Source of the DNA: Segetibacter koreensis DSM 18137
GTDB lineage: Bacteria; Bacteroidota; Bacteroidia; Chitinophagales; Chitinophagaceae
Direction: 5' to 3'
Length of the DNA: 64,000 nt
NCBI RefSeq assembly: GCF_000374045.1
Contig: NZ_KB893320.1
Coordinates: 67,537 to 131,536, forward strand
Under the pieces are notes generated by a model, which was given only the letters and a program-made list of their open reading frames with translations, made no database searches and was not told the origin of the DNA. A program made the translations under genes and the position numbers. Shown here in pieces: positions 39,301 through 47,933 of this stretch (within the stretch, counting starts at the first letter, position 1; each line of letters starts with the position of its first letter).

Positions 39301-40518
39301 GACGCCGCACTGCAAACCAACTTGCAAAAAGCCCTGGCAACGGATGATAGTGTAAAAATAAAACGTGTATCAGTTGTAGTAATGGAAGATAATACAGGTG
39401 ACGTGCTTGCTTCAGCATCATATCCGTTACCCCCTGTTAATGATTGGGATATGCTAACATTAAGTGAAGCGGAGCTGAATAAATTTCCTGGCTGGAATGT
39501 AAACAGTGATATGGGATTTACACACGCGACACAGCCAGGTTCGACTGCAAAGCTTGTGACTGCGTTGGCCGCTTTTAACAAATTAGGAGAAGCTGCCGCA
39601 ACGAAAACTATACGTGTGCTGCCACAAGACCTCATACGCATAAAAGGCCCGGAACCTGATGAAGCCGGTAACATATCTATTGAAAGAGCAATTGTAAAAT
39701 CTAATAATTCCTTTTTTATACGTCTTGCCAACCAGGAGAGGTTACAGGAAGAAATGGGGACTTTGTATCTGCAAACGGGAATGTTTTTACACGGTGTAGG
39801 AGGTTATTATTATGAAAGCGAGCCAAACAATACAGAACAACAAAACGAATGGCGCAAACTTTGGCGCAAAACGGAATTTAAGAGCATTAATACTTACAAT
39901 CCAAACAATATAAAACGAACACGAGGTAAAGGTGTTTCAGGTATGGCTTGGGGGCAGGGCGAATTGATTGCAACGCCAGCTTCGGTTGCAAGGGTCGCAG
40001 CGGGAATAGCGAATAACGGAACACTAATGCCAAACCGGTATGTGCTAAGTGTAAGTGGCAAAATGGTTCCGGTGCAAGCAGGCGTGCGTATAGCGAAAAA
40101 TCCCAGGTATGCTCAGCATATAACAGATTATATGCTGGAGCAAAGTGCGAATAAGGCAGAGCGGCTGGGATTGAAAGTTGCAGGAAAAACAGGCACGCCT
40201 GAGCGTATTTGGAAGAGTGAAAGGATAAATGACGGATGGTATGTATTCTTTGCTCCCAAAGCAAGTGGAACGGGACATATTGTAACGTGTATCCGGCTGG
40301 AAGCGGCGAAAGGGTCAAGCGAAGCAGTAAGACTTGCAGGAACGTATGTTGTTCCCATATTGGTAAAAAGAGGCTATATAAAAAGCTTTGAAAAGGAAGG
40401 AAGAGCAAATCCAACAATAAAGAATCCGCTGGTAAAAAATAGTCAGGAACCTATAATTAAACGAGTTGCGTTGACACTAAAAAGTGGAGACGATCCCGCT
40501 TCTGATACGACACAATGA
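36334..40518 (+). CDS. Single-chain SEDS (RodA/FtsW-like) glycosyltransferase fused to a penicillin-binding transpeptidase
   Basis: 1394 residues. A membrane helix (~13-35) is followed by an extracytoplasmic domain to ~315, including a Cna-B-like stretch (TDANGKFSFSGLP). Residues ~318-765 are a polytopic SEDS protein: GDLGPAMVC (~511), GAGEGFAKTIPEAHTDMILP and GEEFGWAG (~645-680), ALPFMSYGGSS (~738). After another helix (~778-800) comes a class B-like transpeptidase with QPGSTAKL (SxxK, Ser ~1070), SNN (~1123) and GKTGTPE (~1286). SEDS enzymes polymerise glycan strands and the partner PBP crosslinks them; they are normally two proteins. All catalytic motifs look intact. It is flanked by phosphatase, FHA and kinase genes. 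Confidence 0.93.
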   Translation: MVSDNGRFYSRNIERVFLLLVTIVMVVLFYKLFAVLKRDFADVPKRLRDGTIMNLNDDKPGERIKVLLSKGFYFHDKRDIDLVSSVVAAGRNKTIGITDNVGELNKSKYNVSIEDASLNGGEEFKRRAQVERSLIGFTDQDSSLYDRERRKPDPLPAANAVAMGGGTINGEIVKTAGIHVQGVLVRLQLILPQDSLYSESVDDISRKITVNSKGVRKIFALDSLGHRQLQSFTAYARTDANGKFSFSGLPQNNSFAVLPLQPGYEFGRSQGVQKLENNASFTFYQIPNTIKLFSTRDFNTLKKEKSLIVRTPEEASKWFWIIVVSFIASFWLLHLLLTVRFPRADQFILPVIMVLTGLSFLTLFSLQDPLRDRFFAKSTLTYFGFGVFGIIILMLFNLKRFTSDSGLFRLFVFKNLRSAANGWQWALIAMGLLMLTILFGTGPEGSGVKVNLLGFQPSEIVKFLVIIFLAGFFAANEKYISQYTSWHKRFSFFFFALAAILGTILLFLILGDLGPAMVCCFTFIILFSFSRGDFANMVAAIVLYVLSLWVLKNVWIATGVTVGYLLIYMLFAKKRLSESSIMALVVIAGFLLLDQVPYLDKVIPGPVHRLTDRKAIWLDAWNNEVFGGDQVANGIWAMASGGVTGQGAGEGFAKTIPEAHTDMILPSMGEEFGWAGIICIFVLFLIYLHRSFNIGRQTGTPFLFYLCAGIGVSTFIQFILIAGGSTGALPLSGVALPFMSYGGSSLLCNMLAAGFLLSASHLQGTAAQMKFITKQQDKNLLPALLAACIGIVLLGINVSKYLFNNNKWVVEPALVADRSGARMFSYNPRISILINRLQAGNLLDRKGRILATSHVDLVKNQEDSLLAVGIPKENLEAFAYKRLDRYYPFGEQMFFWTGDANTGVFNGSTNGYFGEYEHAAELRGFPTPATKFEVSAHRFRQDRFLPESSTEMTVTKRDYTALSRLLLAGINSKQVDSFKRKNRDVQLTMDAALQTNLQKALATDDSVKIKRVSVVVMEDNTGDVLASASYPLPPVNDWDMLTLSEAELNKFPGWNVNSDMGFTHATQPGSTAKLVTALAAFNKLGEAAATKTIRVLPQDLIRIKGPEPDEAGNISIERAIVKSNNSFFIRLANQERLQEEMGTLYLQTGMFLHGVGGYYYESEPNNTEQQNEWRKLWRKTEFKSINTYNPNNIKRTRGKGVSGMAWGQGELIATPASVARVAAGIANNGTLMPNRYVLSVSGKMVPVQAGVRIAKNPRYAQHITDYMLEQSANKAERLGLKVAGKTGTPERIWKSERINDGWYVFFAPKASGTGHIVTCIRLEAAKGSSEAVRLAGTYVVPILVKRGYIKSFEKEGRANPTIKNPLVKNSQEPIIKRVALTLKSGDDPASDTTQ

Positions 40519-40662
40519 GTGTAGATAACTTTCCGGGTTCATTTTGGGGGCGACAGGAGCAAAAGTTTTACAATTATATTCAATTCCAGGTATGTTTATT
40601 TAAAGTAACTTTTCTTACTTTTTAAGCCCAAAAGATAAGAATTAAAATTTTTAATAAAAGCA

Positions 40663-41442
40663 ATGTTTGATTTTCTTAAAAGCCGACCAGGCGATACAAA
40701 AGGAATTCGCGGGGAACTACTACAGTTTATAAAAGACCAGTTGCAGAAAGCTGAGGGAGGCGAAGGAAAAAATATACGGGGAATTTACTTGTATATCACC
40801 TGCAAGCCGGAGGAAAAGCATTTGTATGAAGGGGCTATTTATGCGGATGAAGAAAATCGTTTTAAAGAGGAAGAAGTGCAAAAGATAGCAGATGATTTTG
40901 CGATAGACCTGCCATCAACCTGGACAATGCAAATCTCGTTTGTTGATGAGGCGCCACCGGAAGCCATCAAAGCACAGGTTGTAGATGCTGCGTTGTTTAT
41001 CTCAACAAAGAAAAAACCAAAGATCCATGCGACTTCAACAGCTTATATAAGAGTTTTGAATGGCGAAGCAGAGAAACCTGTATACACAATAACTTCAACC
41101 AGTGGTAAAATAAATATTGGCCGCGAGAGAAAAGCACAGACCGCAGAAGGTTTTTACAGGGAGAATCAAATTGCTTTTATCGATGCAAGCAAGCATGAAA
41201 GCAACCGGTCGGTAAGCCGGGAGCATGCGCATATTCAATGGGATACTGAAGCAAGCGCTTTCTATATATTTGCTGATGAAGGTGGAATACCGCCTCACAA
41301 TAAAATGAAAGTGAGAACGGAAGGGGGCACTCCTGTTAAATTCCAAACAACTCAAATTGGACATCGACTACAGGAAGGTGATCAAATAGTATTAGGCGAA
41401 TCGGCTGTACTTGAATTTCGAACTTCAGATGTGGACAAATAA
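40663..41442 (+). CDS. FHA-domain protein with N-terminal FhaA-like domain
   Basis: 259 residues, soluble. Residues ~1-125 form an alpha/beta domain (GIYLYITCKPEEKHLYEGAIYADE, STWTMQISFVDEAPPEA) whose layout recalls the N-terminal domain of mycobacterial FhaA; that comparison is inference. Residues ~145-255 are an FHA domain with GRERK (~163) and the SREHAHIQW motif that reads phosphothreonine, then a loop with HNKMKV. It lies 9 bp before kinase 1, so it is likely an adaptor that binds phosphorylated kinase or SEDS-PBP. Confidence 0.86.
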   Translation: MFDFLKSRPGDTKGIRGELLQFIKDQLQKAEGGEGKNIRGIYLYITCKPEEKHLYEGAIYADEENRFKEEEVQKIADDFAIDLPSTWTMQISFVDEAPPEAIKAQVVDAALFISTKKKPKIHATSTAYIRVLNGEAEKPVYTITSTSGKINIGRERKAQTAEGFYRENQIAFIDASKHESNRSVSREHAHIQWDTEASAFYIFADEGGIPPHNKMKVRTEGGTPVKFQTTQIGHRLQEGDQIVLGESAVLEFRTSDVDK

Positions 41443-41451
41443 TATAATTGA

Positions 41452-43101
41452 ATGGCGAAGGTTTTTACAATAACAGAAGGATTGGTAAACATGGCCCCCA
41501 TGAAAACGGGTGGCCAGGGCTCTGTGTACAAAGGTTTACGTACCGGAGAAATCATTTCTGCTGTTAAGTTATTACCTACCCCCATTTATAGTGAAGATGA
41601 AGAAGACAAAAATTTCAGGGATTTTAAAAATGAAGTGCAAAAACTTAAAAGGGTCAACGAAAAACCCAATCCTAATGTAGTAAAGATTTTGAGTTCAGGA
41701 TTGTCAGAAACAGGCAATTTTCCTTTTATTGAAATGGAATATATAGAAGGACCTGATTTGGAAGAATTGTTACAACCTCCTCATCCTCCTGTATTTACCA
41801 TTAAAGAGGTTATAAAAGTTGCCGAACAATTGTCAAATGCGTTAGCTCATTGTCACAGTCTCGGTGTGAAGCATGGAGACATTAAAAGTAATAATGTAAA
41901 ATTTAATATTCATAGCGGTAATTATGTGTTGCTGGACTTTGGACTGGCTATCATGTCAGACGAACAAAGGCGAACCAGTTTGCGGCAGGCAGGTGCAGTA
42001 GAGTTTATGGCACCGGAGCAAAACGAAGGTCAGATGTTGTTTCAGACAGATGTATACAGTTTTGGGATTGTACTGTTTGAATTGCTGACAGGTAAAGTGC
42101 CATTTCCACTACAGGATAGGGGAGAAGCTGCACGGAACAATGTTCGCCTGGCACATATGGAAACGTTGCCAACAGATATTGTTTCTTTAAGAAAAGAGGC
42201 TTTGCCACTTACTTGGCCTGAAGACAAACGTGCAAGAGAAATGGAGATACCTGATTGGCTCATTTCCGTTATTTACAAATGCCTTAATAAAAAACCTGAA
42301 AACAGGTTTAGTAATGGTAGCAGTTTGAATACTTTTATTACTCAAAATAGTGTTCATGTTTTACATGCCGGTGATACTGAGAAGACTGCGCTATTGGTAC
42401 AAGAGAAACAGCAATTGCAAAAGCAGCTTTTACAGTATAGGGATGAATTGATCTTAAAAGAAAGAGAGTATGAAGAACTGCAGGCAAAAGCTAATAATAA
42501 AAACGCTGGAATTCAGCTTTTAGAAGTAAAAAACAATTCTGTTTCATCTGATGAAAATGGCGTTGCAAAATCATCTTTTATAGCAGTACTTTTTCTTGCG
42601 ATTGCTTTGGCAGCTTTTTCAGGTTATTCCTATTTTAAAAATGTAAAACAGGATAAGCAAATTGGTACTGCCTCTAACAAAGACAAGGTAAATGCGCACA
42701 AAACGAATACGCCGGTAACAAAAAAAACAGCTCAAAAGAAACGAAGCCAGGTAAATAATAAAAAGGCTGCCTTAGATTCTGTTGCTGGTAATAAGCAAAA
42801 AAAACTTGTAAAGAAATTACCACAACAGCCTGTAGCAGATACAAACAAAACTACAGTTAATAGTTCTAACAAAGAGAAACCCAATAAGAGTGCGACAAAA
42901 TATACAGTATTATCAAAAGCATATTTTTATAGTACTCCTGACGAAACTACCAGTCGTGATGCCTATATTACTCACTGGAATAATGCTGTCCTGACCCCTT
43001 CTGATGATATGAACGGTTTTATTTATATTGTTTATACTAATGACAAAGGCCAAACCTCAAGAGGGTGGTTACGAAAACAAGATTTAAAGCCTATACAATA
43101 A
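41452..43101 (+). CDS. Transmembrane Ser/Thr protein kinase 1 with SH3-like outer domain
   Basis: 549 residues. The kinase domain starts almost at the N-terminus: GGQGSVYKG glycine loop (20-28), Lys39 in AVKLL, catalytic HGDIKSNN (141-148; Arg of HRD replaced by Gly), DFG (162-164) and MAPE (186-189). A coiled region (~315-350) precedes one membrane helix (~375-393); the outer part has a Lys/Asn-rich linker and a C-terminal ~70-residue SH3-like domain (YTVLSKAYFYSTPDE ... GWLRKQDLKPI). It lacks PASTA repeats. It phosphorylates unknown targets, plausibly the SEDS-PBP and FHA proteins upstream. Catalytic DNA is nearly identical to kinase 2. Confidence 0.93.
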   Translation: MAKVFTITEGLVNMAPMKTGGQGSVYKGLRTGEIISAVKLLPTPIYSEDEEDKNFRDFKNEVQKLKRVNEKPNPNVVKILSSGLSETGNFPFIEMEYIEGPDLEELLQPPHPPVFTIKEVIKVAEQLSNALAHCHSLGVKHGDIKSNNVKFNIHSGNYVLLDFGLAIMSDEQRRTSLRQAGAVEFMAPEQNEGQMLFQTDVYSFGIVLFELLTGKVPFPLQDRGEAARNNVRLAHMETLPTDIVSLRKEALPLTWPEDKRAREMEIPDWLISVIYKCLNKKPENRFSNGSSLNTFITQNSVHVLHAGDTEKTALLVQEKQQLQKQLLQYRDELILKEREYEELQAKANNKNAGIQLLEVKNNSVSSDENGVAKSSFIAVLFLAIALAAFSGYSYFKNVKQDKQIGTASNKDKVNAHKTNTPVTKKTAQKKRSQVNNKKAALDSVAGNKQKKLVKKLPQQPVADTNKTTVNSSNKEKPNKSATKYTVLSKAYFYSTPDETTSRDAYITHWNNAVLTPSDDMNGFIYIVYTNDKGQTSRGWLRKQDLKPIQ

Positions 43102-43221
43102 ATAAATTTCGATTTTAAATTTTCCCGGGAAATAAATTAAGTATCTTTTATAGAAATTGCAGGCAATTTTTTTACTGAATTGTTTAAGTTTACTATTGCA
43201 GCAGCAAAAAGATACTTTTAG

Positions 43222-44934
43222 ATGGCAAAGGTTTTTACAATAGCACAGGGGTTAGAGAATATGGGCGCAATGAAAACTGGCGGGCAGGGCTCTGTATACA
43301 AAGGTCGACGAATTGGAGAAATTACAACCGCTGTTAAGTTATTACCTACACCCATTTATGGCGAAGATGAAGAAGATAAAAATTTCAGGGATTTTAAAAA
43401 TGAAGTGCAAAAACTTAAAAGGGTCAACGAAAAACCTAATCCTAATGTAGTAAAGATTTTGAGCTCAGGATTGTCAGAAACAGGCAATTTTCCTTTTATT
43501 GAAATGGAATATATAGAAGGACCTGATTTGCAAGAATTGTTACAATCTCCTCATCCTCCTGTATTTACGATAAAAGAAGTTATAAAAGTTGCCGAACAAT
43601 TGTCAAATGCTTTGGCACATTGTCATAGTCTCGGTGTGAAGCATGGGGACATAAAAAGTAATAATGTAAAATTTAATATTCATAGCGGTAATTATGTGTT
43701 GCTGGACTTTGGACTGGCTATCATGTCAGACGAACAAAGGCGAACCAGTTTGCGGCAGGCAGGTGCAGTAGAGTTTATGGCACCTGAGCAAAACGAAGGA
43801 CAGATGCTGTTTCAAACAGACGTCTACAGTTTTGGGATTGTACTGTTTGAATTGCTTACAGGTAAAGTGCCGTTTCCATTACATGATAAGGGCGAAACTG
43901 CACGAAACAATGTTCGGCTGGCACATATGGAAATGTTGCCACCAGATATTGTTTCTTTAAGAAAAGAGGCTTTGCCACTTACCTGGCCACCAGAGACTAA
44001 GGAAAGAGAGATGAAGATACCAGATTGGCTGGTAGCACTTATTTATAAATGTTTAAGAAAAAAACCTGAAAACAGGTTTGTAAATGGTATAGAGCTTCAT
44101 GAATATGTTATAAATAACAGTATTCACCCTTTCAACGAAAGAGAAGCTGGTAATATACAGGTTGTCCCTGATGATATTCAACAGCTTCTGACAGAAAAAG
44201 AACAACTTCGGCAACAGATACTGCAATACAAGCAGCGCTTAGATAATAAAGAAAGCGAAATAGAGGAGTTAAAAACTTCTATTGATAAAGACAGTGAAAA
44301 GGTATTAATAAGTCAAAGACACAAAGGGGCTTCATCGGCGCCTGCCAAAAAGGGAGTATCTAAGATAGCATTTGCTGTTTTGGTTTTTCTTACGATCGGC
44401 CTCGCTACATTTTCAGCATATAATTTATTAAATAATACCCAAACTGGTCGCTCGACCTTAGTTGATGATAATAAAAATTTGGTAGATACGACAACTATTT
44501 CAAATGAGCCGGCTGTAACACAAGCGGACGAAAATGAAAAAAAAGAAAGTACTATAACAAAAAATGAAATACAAGCGGCACCTGTTAATACTATAAAAAA
44601 TGATTCTGCGCGAGATGCTGAGGTACAGGTAAAGCAAGGCCAAACCGGGAATGAGCAGGATAATGCTGCAAGAGATAGTCAACGGGTAGAACAAAAGGCC
44701 CCGGAAGCGCCTGAAAGAACTCAACATCAATACATGGTTACCGCAAAAGCATATTTTTATAACGCTCCAGATGAAAGTACCCGGCGAAATGCATTTGTTG
44801 TTCCTTCAAATAATGCTATTTTAAATGCATTAGACGAGAAAAATGATTTTATCCTGGTGGAATTTAGAAATCAGCTGGGTCAGAATTCAACAGGTTGGTT
44901 GCGAAAAAAAGACCTTCAGTCTTTAAATGAATAA
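43222..44934 (+). CDS. Transmembrane Ser/Thr protein kinase 2 with SH3-like outer domain
   Basis: 570 residues, paralogue of kinase 1 with the same positions for Lys39, HGD (141-143) and DFG (162-164). A 131-bp block (43654-43784) is base-for-base identical to 41884-42014, whereas the coiled region, membrane helix (~381-402), Gln/Glu/Asn-rich outer linker and SH3-like C-terminus (YMVTAKAYFYNAPDE ... GWLRKKDLQSL) differ. The pattern points to a recent duplication or gene conversion in the catalytic part with separate sensor domains. A 120-bp gap separates it from kinase 1. Confidence 0.93.
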   Translation: MAKVFTIAQGLENMGAMKTGGQGSVYKGRRIGEITTAVKLLPTPIYGEDEEDKNFRDFKNEVQKLKRVNEKPNPNVVKILSSGLSETGNFPFIEMEYIEGPDLQELLQSPHPPVFTIKEVIKVAEQLSNALAHCHSLGVKHGDIKSNNVKFNIHSGNYVLLDFGLAIMSDEQRRTSLRQAGAVEFMAPEQNEGQMLFQTDVYSFGIVLFELLTGKVPFPLHDKGETARNNVRLAHMEMLPPDIVSLRKEALPLTWPPETKEREMKIPDWLVALIYKCLRKKPENRFVNGIELHEYVINNSIHPFNEREAGNIQVVPDDIQQLLTEKEQLRQQILQYKQRLDNKESEIEELKTSIDKDSEKVLISQRHKGASSAPAKKGVSKIAFAVLVFLTIGLATFSAYNLLNNTQTGRSTLVDDNKNLVDTTTISNEPAVTQADENEKKESTITKNEIQAAPVNTIKNDSARDAEVQVKQGQTGNEQDNAARDSQRVEQKAPEAPERTQHQYMVTAKAYFYNAPDESTRRNAFVVPSNNAILNALDEKNDFILVEFRNQLGQNSTGWLRKKDLQSLNE

Positions 44935-45118
44935 AAAACATTTTTTGGCACCGATATACAAAGCAGCGCAAGAATTTCGCTAAGCTTTGTGTCTTTTCGT
45001 TTTTGGGCCTCAAATTGCTAATGAGTAGGTTAAAGTACAAGTGTGCGACGCAACGATGATGCTATGAAAAATTGAAGGTTGATAACAGATAAAGCTTTTA
45101 GAAGATTAAAAACATAAA

Positions 45119-47020
45119 ATGGCCAAGGTTTTTACAATAACAGAAGGATTAGAAAATTTGGGTGCTTTAAAAACCGGTGGCCAGGGTTCAGTATATAAAG
45201 GAAGGCGAATTGGAGAAATTATTACTGCTATAAAATTGTTGCCGACACCTATCCACAGCGAGAGTACTGAGGATAAAAATTTTACTGCTTTTCAGAATGA
45301 GGTTCAAAAGCTAAAAAAAGTAAATGAACAAGCTAATCCTAATGTGGTTAAAATTCTTAGTTACGGCATAACTGATTCCGGCAACTTTCCTTTTATAGAA
45401 ATGGAATATATAGAAGGACCTGATCTGGAAGAATTATTACAACCGCCTCACGATCCTGTTTTTACAATAAAGGAAGTGCTTAAAGTCGCAGACCAATTAT
45501 CATCTGCATTGGCACATTGCCATAAAATAGATGTAAGGCATGGTGATATTAAAAGTAACAATGTAAAGTATAATGTGAGCACGGGGAATTATGTGCTGCT
45601 CGATTTTGGCCTTTCTGTAATGTCTGATGAGCAAAGGCGAACAAGCCTGCGACACGCGGGTGCAATAGAATTTATGGCGCCGGAGCAGAATGAAGGTCAG
45701 ATGCTTTTTCAGACTGACGTATATAGTTTTGGAATAATACTGTTTGAATTGTTAGCGGGACAAGTTCCTTTTCCATTAAATGATAAAGGTGAAACGGCGC
45801 GAAATAAGGTAATGCTTGCTCATCTCGAATCCCTTCCCCCAGACTTGCTTTCGTTGCGACAGAAGTCACTGCCTGATAATTGGAGCGACCAAAAGAAGAA
45901 AGATGAAATGAAGGTGCCCGACTGGGTAACGAATATGATATACAAGTGCCTGGAGAAAAAGCCGGAAGACCGCTACACCAACGGCATAGAATTACATCAA
46001 TACATTTGGGAGCATAGTATTCAAAGGTCTGGCAATAGCGCGATAAGTAAGGAGAGTGTTAGCAGCTTAGAGCAGGAAAACAAAAGGCTTCGGAGAGAAA
46101 AACAACAATTGCAGCAACAGTTATTGCAGTATCAGCAATTCGGTGCAACATCCAATCCAAATAATTCAACCGATTTTTATAAAAAACCCGATAATCGGTT
46201 TGATACAGAAAAAGCTGATAAAGTTAAATCGTCAAAATCACCGGTCAAAAGAAGTCTTATTCTTACTATAGTTGTAATAATTGCATTAAGTGCAGCTGCA
46301 TTTATTTTAATAGAAAGCAAAAAAGTAAGTTTTTTATCATTGCTACAGACAACGCCAATAGGGAAATACAAAGTAGTTGCTTCCCACACGTATGCATATG
46401 ATGACCCTGATGAATCTACAAGGACCGATTTTTATGCCATTCCCGGAAATGATACGGTAATTGCTTTTGATAAAAAAAACGGTTTTATTTATGCTGAAAT
46501 AACAAATCGTAAAGGACAAAAATTGAAGGGATGGTTTCGTAACCAGGATGTAATGACATTGGATGAATGGAACAAAAGAAAAAAGTCAGACGCAGAATCG
46601 CAAAATGCAGGAATAACAGGGCAATTGCAAAATGCAAAGCAGCTTTTAAGTAGTGGAAAAACTGTAGAGGCATTAATAATTTATAATAATCTCTCAAAAC
46701 AGCAAGTACCGGAAGCAATGTATGAATATGGCGTACTTGCCTTACAGAATGTGAATTTGAATATTACGTGTACAGAAGCATTTGACCTCGTAAAAAGAGC
46801 AGAAGAAAAAGGATATGTGCCCGCGAAAAGAACACTGGGTTTTTTGTACTCTTTTGCAGATGATAAACGTTCTCTGCAGCAAAACAAGTTTTATGAACGG
46901 TGCACTTTTGGCAAAAACCTGGAAAAAGGTTCTAAACTGTTGATGGAGGCGACCCTGGCAGGAGATACTGCAGCTAGCCGTTTATTAGATAAAGTGAACG
47001 AACTTTCTCAACTTCGTTAA
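45119..47020 (+). CDS. Transmembrane Ser/Thr protein kinase 3 with SH3-like and Sel1-like outer domains
   Basis: 633 residues. Kinase motifs as in kinases 1 and 2 (GGQGSVYKG, Lys39, HGDIKSNN at 141, DFG, MAPE), but the DNA is clearly more diverged. One membrane helix (~378-399) leads to an SH3-like domain (YKVVASHTYAYDDPDE ... GWFRNQDVMTL) and then ~120 residues of Sel1/TPR-like helices (EAMYEYGVLALQNV, GYVPAKRTLGFLYSF, KLLMEATLAGDTAA). The extra repeat domain is probably a protein-binding sensor in the periplasm. Last gene of the kinase locus; convergent with the pseudogene downstream. Confidence 0.92.
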   Translation: MAKVFTITEGLENLGALKTGGQGSVYKGRRIGEIITAIKLLPTPIHSESTEDKNFTAFQNEVQKLKKVNEQANPNVVKILSYGITDSGNFPFIEMEYIEGPDLEELLQPPHDPVFTIKEVLKVADQLSSALAHCHKIDVRHGDIKSNNVKYNVSTGNYVLLDFGLSVMSDEQRRTSLRHAGAIEFMAPEQNEGQMLFQTDVYSFGIILFELLAGQVPFPLNDKGETARNKVMLAHLESLPPDLLSLRQKSLPDNWSDQKKKDEMKVPDWVTNMIYKCLEKKPEDRYTNGIELHQYIWEHSIQRSGNSAISKESVSSLEQENKRLRREKQQLQQQLLQYQQFGATSNPNNSTDFYKKPDNRFDTEKADKVKSSKSPVKRSLILTIVVIIALSAAAFILIESKKVSFLSLLQTTPIGKYKVVASHTYAYDDPDESTRTDFYAIPGNDTVIAFDKKNGFIYAEITNRKGQKLKGWFRNQDVMTLDEWNKRKKSDAESQNAGITGQLQNAKQLLSSGKTVEALIIYNNLSKQQVPEAMYEYGVLALQNVNLNITCTEAFDLVKRAEEKGYVPAKRTLGFLYSFADDKRSLQQNKFYERCTFGKNLEKGSKLLMEATLAGDTAASRLLDKVNELSQLR

Positions 47021-47083
47021 ATGATATAGAGTTGCGAGGAAACTTTTATTGGTATCTTTTCAACTTTGAAAATTACCGACGCT

Positions 47084-47933
47084 TTATTTTTCGCTTTTGT
47101 CCAGGTATTTATATATAGCTATGCAATCCTCCTCTCCAAAGCCTTGCTGTAACGCATCTTGGTAACTGTGTAATAGTGGGTTAAAGAGGGGTGAGTGTAA
47201 ACCTTGCTCGCCTGCCAGCCTTAGATCTTTTGCCAGATGTTTTAAAGCAAAAGCAGGCTGAAAATTATTATTTATTATATTAGATGATTTTGGTTTGGTA
47301 ATACCATTACTGCAAGCGCCTTCATTGATGATGGCAACCATATCTTCTGTCTTTATACCCTTTTCTTTTGCAAACAAGATCGTTTCTGCCAGTCCCTGCA
47401 GGTTTAATCCCAATAAATAATTTATAGCGAGCTTGGCAGAACTTCCTGGCGCCATTTTCTCCTACGTAAATTGAGAATTTACCAATGACGTCAAAAATCT
47501 GTTTAGCTCTTTCATAGGCCTGTTGCGCTCCACCCGCCATAATAATCAGTGTGCCATCCTGTGCCGGCTTTACACTTCCTGACACTGGGGCATCTATAAA
47601 ATCCATTCCTTTTTGAAAACAAGCATCTGCAAGATAGCGCGAGGTTTCCGGCGAAACTGTGCTCATATCAATCGCAAGCTTTCCCAAATTTTCATTTGTA
47701 AGCAATCCATTTTTTCCGGTATAAATTTCTTTCACTGCTTCATCATCAGAAACCATTGTCATTACCACGTCGCATTGTTCGGCCAGTTGGCTGGGAGTTT
47801 CTGCTGATTTGGTGCCTGACTCAATTAGTTCTTTTTCTTTTGTGCGATTATATACCGTTACATTAAAACCTGCTTTAAGAAGGTTTTTTGCCATATTTCC
47901 CAATCCGGCCCATCCAATTTTTAAATTTGACAT
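47084..47933 (-). pseudogene. Frameshifted NAD-dependent 3-hydroxyisobutyrate dehydrogenase-like gene
   Basis: The coding sequence starts at the ATG 47933 (MSNLKIGWAGLGNM) and follows the beta-hydroxyacid dehydrogenase family (VYNRT, DMSTVSP, DAPVSGS) until GENGA near 47450, where the frame is lost; the remainder (GSSAKLAINYLLGLNLQGLAET ... CIAIYKYLDK) continues in another frame. One extra G in the GG at 47448-47449 explains it: removing it restores GENGAGSSAKLAIN. The nucleotide loop also reads GLGNMAKNLL where the family has GLGxMGxxMAxNL, an apparent 4-residue loss. Two lesions favour a true pseudogene over a sequencing error. Confidence 0.85.

Noticed and set aside
39887-40417. 176-residue antisense frame opposite the transpeptidase domain
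   Set aside because: It is a shadow of a strongly conserved coding region that includes the KTG motif.
41095-41364. Antisense frames across the FHA and kinase genes
   Set aside because: Repeated at matching positions in all three kinase paralogues because the sense codons are conserved; no independent coding signal.
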